33,641 nt of DNA from an uncultured Lachnospiraceae bacterium (GTDB lineage: Bacteria > Bacillota > Clostridia > Lachnospirales > Lachnospiraceae): NCBI GenBank assembly GCA_910577765.1, contig CAJTOV010000020.1:1-33641 (forward strand), in the 5' to 3' direction. Shown piece after piece: positions 30,962 through 33,641 of the stretch. A program made the translations under genes and the position numbers. The notes under the pieces are model-generated. The model did no database searches, had not been told where the DNA came from, and saw only the letters and a list, made by a program, of their open reading frames with translations. Position 1 is the first letter of the stretch. The number at the start of each line of letters is the position of its first letter.

Positions 30962-33076
30962 ATGGATAATGGTATGGAAAGCATGCTGGACACCTATTTG
31001 TATGAAACAAATTCTCTTCTGGACCGGCTGGACGAGATGCTGGTGGCCGATGAAAAGGTAGGGGATTTTTCTTCCGATGACGTCAATGAGATTTTCCGCA
31101 TCATGCACACCATCAAGGGTTCTTCGGCCATGATGGAGTATGGGACCCTTGCCACGATTACCCACCACATTGAGGACCTGTTCTTCTACATCCGTGACAA
31201 AGGGATTGATTCCCTGGGCCAGGACCACAAGAAAGAGCTTTTCAACCTGATGTTCCGCTCCGAGGATTACCTGCGGGGCGAGATCGCCAAGGTTGAGAAC
31301 GGGGAGCCCCTTATTGAGAACATCGACGACTTTGCCAAGGACATTAACGATTTTCTGAAGAAGATCAGCGGCGCCCCGGCAGATGAGCCTGCCCAGGAGG
31401 CCGCTCCGGCAGAGGCTGCCCCGGTTGACAAGGACTTAAAGCTTCCGGACGATTCCAAAGCCGAATGCTTCCTTCACATCTTTCTGGATGAGGGTGTGGG
31501 CATGGAGAATTTGCGGGCCTATATGGTGGCCAACGCGGTAAAGGAATGCGAGATTGATTTCCGCTATTATCCCAGCGACATGGAGGTCAATTCCGAGACC
31601 TGCCAGGAGATCATTGAGAACGGCTTTTTCTTTGCCTTTGACTCCCAGGAAGCGGCTTCCCAGGCGGTTGACATTATAAAGTCCCAGAACCACATCAGTT
31701 CCTATGAACTGATGACACCTCCCAGCAGGGAGGCGGCTCCCGCACCGGCTCCGGTTCCGGCGGCTCCCCAGCCGTCCCAGAGCGGTCCGGCTCCGGCTCC
31801 GGCGGCTCCCAAGGCTGCACCCGCAGCTCCCAAAGCCGCGCCTGCGGCTCCCAAGGCCCAGTCCTCCGGAGCTCCGGTCAAGCAGAGTCTGATCAGTGTG
31901 AATCTGTCAAAGCTTGACAGTCTCATGGCCATTGTAGGCGAGATCGTGATCACCGAGTCCATGGTTACCGCGTCCCCGGAGCTGCAGCTTCTGCCCCGGG
32001 ACAGCTATGACAACTTTATGAAGTCCGGCCGCCAGCTGCGCAAGCTTACCGACGATCTCCAGGATACGGCCATGTCCCTGCGGATGGTTCCCATTTCCGG
32101 TGTATTCCAGAAGATGAACCGTATTGTCCGCGACATGAAGCAGAGCCTCAACAAGGATGTACGGCTGACCATTATCGGTGAGGACACCGAGGTGGATAAG
32201 AACATTGTGGACAGCATTCAGGACCCCATTATGCACATCGTCCGCAACAGTATGGACCATGGCATTGAGGAGACTGCCGCAGAGCGTATCGCAGCAGGCA
32301 AGGACCCGCAGGGTGAACTGATTCTGTCTGCCTCCCACACCAGCAGTGAAGTCATCATTTCCGTCACCGACGACGGTTACGGCATGGACCCCAACAAGCT
32401 TCTGGCCAAGGCACGGGAGAAAGGCATTCTCACCAAGCCCGAAAGCGAATATACCCAGAAGGAAGCACTGGGACTGATCATGCTCCCCGGCTTCTCTACT
32501 AATAAGGAAGTAACCGAGTACTCCGGCCGCGGCGTAGGCATGGACGTAGTAAAGCGTAATGTGGAATCCGTTGGCGGAACCATCTCCCTTTCCAGTGAGC
32601 TGGGTGCCGGTACCACCATTACCCTTAAGATTCCCCTGACCCTGGCAATTATGGACGGCATGAAGGTGACTGTGGGCGATTCCATTTTCACCATTCCCAT
32701 TGCCAATATCCGCCAGTCCTTCAAGATCACCGCAGACCAGATCATCCGGGATGAATCCGGCAATGAGATGGTGGACTGCCTGGGAGATTTTTATCCCATT
32801 ATCCGCCTCCATGAATTCTACAATATGGAGACCCAGGTTACCTCCGTTGAGGAAGGCATCCTGATGTGGGTGGAGGCCAGCGACCGCTCCTACTGCCTGT
32901 TTGTGGATAACCTGATCGGCGAACAGCAGGTGGTGGTAAAGCCCCTTCCCGCATTCTTAAGCAGTTTTAATCTGAAGAATTCCGGTATTACCGGATGCAC
33001 CATCCTGGGCGACGGCAATATCAGTATCATCCTGGATATTCTCAGCCTGTACACTGCTACCATTGAAAATGCTTAA
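30962..33076 (+). CDS. cheA: Chemotaxis histidine kinase CheA
   Basis: Autophosphorylating kinase that receives chemoreceptor signals through CheW and passes phosphate to CheY and CheB. The 704 residues give P1 (Hpt, about 1-125) with phosphorylated H49 in MHTIKGSS; a domain at about 155-250 in the P2 position; a Pro/Ala linker (about 256-305) with AAPKAAP repeats; P3 dimerisation; P4 ATPase (N box HIVRNSMDHGIE near 425, G1 VTDDGYGMD near 467, G2 GRGVGMDVV near 521); and P5, CheW-like, from about 565 to the end. cheW follows after 17 bases. Several ATG codons near the start are possible; 30962 gives a complete P1 helix. Confidence 0.96.
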   Translation: MDNGMESMLDTYLYETNSLLDRLDEMLVADEKVGDFSSDDVNEIFRIMHTIKGSSAMMEYGTLATITHHIEDLFFYIRDKGIDSLGQDHKKELFNLMFRSEDYLRGEIAKVENGEPLIENIDDFAKDINDFLKKISGAPADEPAQEAAPAEAAPVDKDLKLPDDSKAECFLHIFLDEGVGMENLRAYMVANAVKECEIDFRYYPSDMEVNSETCQEIIENGFFFAFDSQEAASQAVDIIKSQNHISSYELMTPPSREAAPAPAPVPAAPQPSQSGPAPAPAAPKAAPAAPKAAPAAPKAQSSGAPVKQSLISVNLSKLDSLMAIVGEIVITESMVTASPELQLLPRDSYDNFMKSGRQLRKLTDDLQDTAMSLRMVPISGVFQKMNRIVRDMKQSLNKDVRLTIIGEDTEVDKNIVDSIQDPIMHIVRNSMDHGIEETAAERIAAGKDPQGELILSASHTSSEVIISVTDDGYGMDPNKLLAKAREKGILTKPESEYTQKEALGLIMLPGFSTNKEVTEYSGRGVGMDVVKRNVESVGGTISLSSELGAGTTITLKIPLTLAIMDGMKVTVGDSIFTIPIANIRQSFKITADQIIRDESGNEMVDCLGDFYPIIRLHEFYNMETQVTSVEEGILMWVEASDRSYCLFVDNLIGEQQVVVKPLPAFLSSFNLKNSGITGCTILGDGNISIILDILSLYTATIENA

Positions 33077-33093
33077 TTATGGAGGTATAAGTC

Positions 33094-33573
33094 ATGTCAG
33101 AACAAATAATGAATGAAAATCCGGAGACAGCCCAGGTCCAGGAAGAATCCTCCACGATTGAACGCTGCCTCACCTTCGAGTCAGGCGGCCTGGTGATGTT
33201 TCTGAGTACCGATTATATTATCGAGACCATTACGGGATATTCCATTACCTATATCCCCATGCTGCCTCCTTTTATCAAAGGAATTATCAATCTCCGGGGC
33301 CAGCTTCTGCCTGTAGTGGATATCCGCCTGTGTATGGGCAAGCCGGAGGTGGAGTTTACCGACAAGACCTGCATCATTGTCATTGACGTGGATTCCATCC
33401 CCTTGGGGATCGTGGTGGATGCGGTCCGCCAGGTGACGGATATTGATATGCAGGATGTGCATCCCATTCCTGTGAAGCGGCAGCAGAAGCTGCTTAACGG
33501 CATGGTGACCATGAGCGACGGCAGTGTGCTGATGTCCTTTGACTGCCATGCACTTGCGGAGTGCCGGTATTAA
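33094..33573 (+). CDS. cheW: Chemotaxis coupling protein CheW
   Basis: Adaptor linking chemoreceptors to CheA. The 159 residues contain the CheW fold: ERCLTFESGGLVMFLSTDYI, then LPPFIKGIINLRGQLLPVVD with the conserved INLRG motif, and TCIIVIDVDSIPLGIVVDAV. The first 25 residues are an acidic, probably disordered extension. TATGGAGGTATAAGTC precedes the ATG. It is 17 bases after cheA, so the pair is co-transcribed. Confidence 0.95.
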   Translation: MSEQIMNENPETAQVQEESSTIERCLTFESGGLVMFLSTDYIIETITGYSITYIPMLPPFIKGIINLRGQLLPVVDIRLCMGKPEVEFTDKTCIIVIDVDSIPLGIVVDAVRQVTDIDMQDVHPIPVKRQQKLLNGMVTMSDGSVLMSFDCHALAECRY

Positions 33574-33610
33574 CATAAGCATTATGATTGTTACTATTCA
33601 CGGGGGGCAT

Positions 33611-33639
33611 CTTCTTGTCCGGCTATGCCGGACAAGAAG
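33611..33639. terminator. Perfect 13-bp palindromic hairpin after cheW
   Basis: CTTCTTGTCCGGC (33611-33623) pairs exactly with GCCGGACAAGAAG (33627-33639) around three bases. The window ends two bases later, so a T-run cannot be checked. Confidence 0.55.
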
Positions 33640-33641
33640 CA

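Overview
The window looks like chromosomal DNA from a GC-rich, motile member of the Clostridia, most likely Lachnospiraceae; I cannot fix the genus. The reasons are the SCIFF peptide/maturase pair, which is characteristic of Clostridia, the fused SecDF, the archaeal/eukaryotic-type short ProS, the YjfB-family motility protein, and strong AGGAGG-type ribosome sites. I see no rRNA, tRNA, CRISPR array, transposase or phage gene.

Layout. (1) 1-8.8 kb: a LysR regulator and the scar of a deleted lacZ, then a forward gene run: PatB/MalY-type C-S lyase, FAD oxidoreductase, molybdopterin oxidoreductase, four-cluster ferredoxin and M24 Xaa-Pro peptidase. The last four genes overlap or nearly abut; an HSL-type esterase follows after two hairpins. 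Together they suggest a cytosolic NAD(P)H-fed Mo-bisMGD redox enzyme of unknown substrate. (2) 9.1-12.6 kb: a glycogen debranching enzyme (glgX) convergent with an AAA/DUF4143 ATPase. (3) 12.8-18.3 kb, minus strand: SCIFF peptide (48 aa) > radical SAM maturase > secDF > tgt > yajC. It has a good promoter, a structured leader, and a terminator between peptide and maturase. (4) 18.4-21.0 kb, minus: two tandem CgeB-like glycosyltransferases and a 59-aa protein, ended by a strong terminator. (5) 21.1-23.9 kb, minus: proS and the CCA-adding/poly(A) polymerase-family enzyme, with a sigma-A promoter. (6) 24.0-26.5 kb, minus: an orphan HicB-like protein directly upstream of a second molybdopterin oxidoreductase. 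(7) 26.4-33.6 kb: a GT2-like glycosyltransferase, a 203-aa protein, a chemoreceptor with a Ser/Tyr/Gly repeat tail, and yjfB on the minus strand; cheA and cheW diverge on the plus strand.

Region 7 reads as a motility/chemotaxis island; the glycosyltransferases here and in region 4 may modify a surface structure such as flagellin, but that is inference. Several long intergenic hairpins recur between operons. Two share a CAGTTCA/TGAACTG core, and another family shares TACCCTCAGTGGACAAGGGG; these look like a genome-wide palindromic repeat population used partly as terminators.

Most start sites were chosen by ribosome-binding site and family length; several are shorter than the longest possible open frame.
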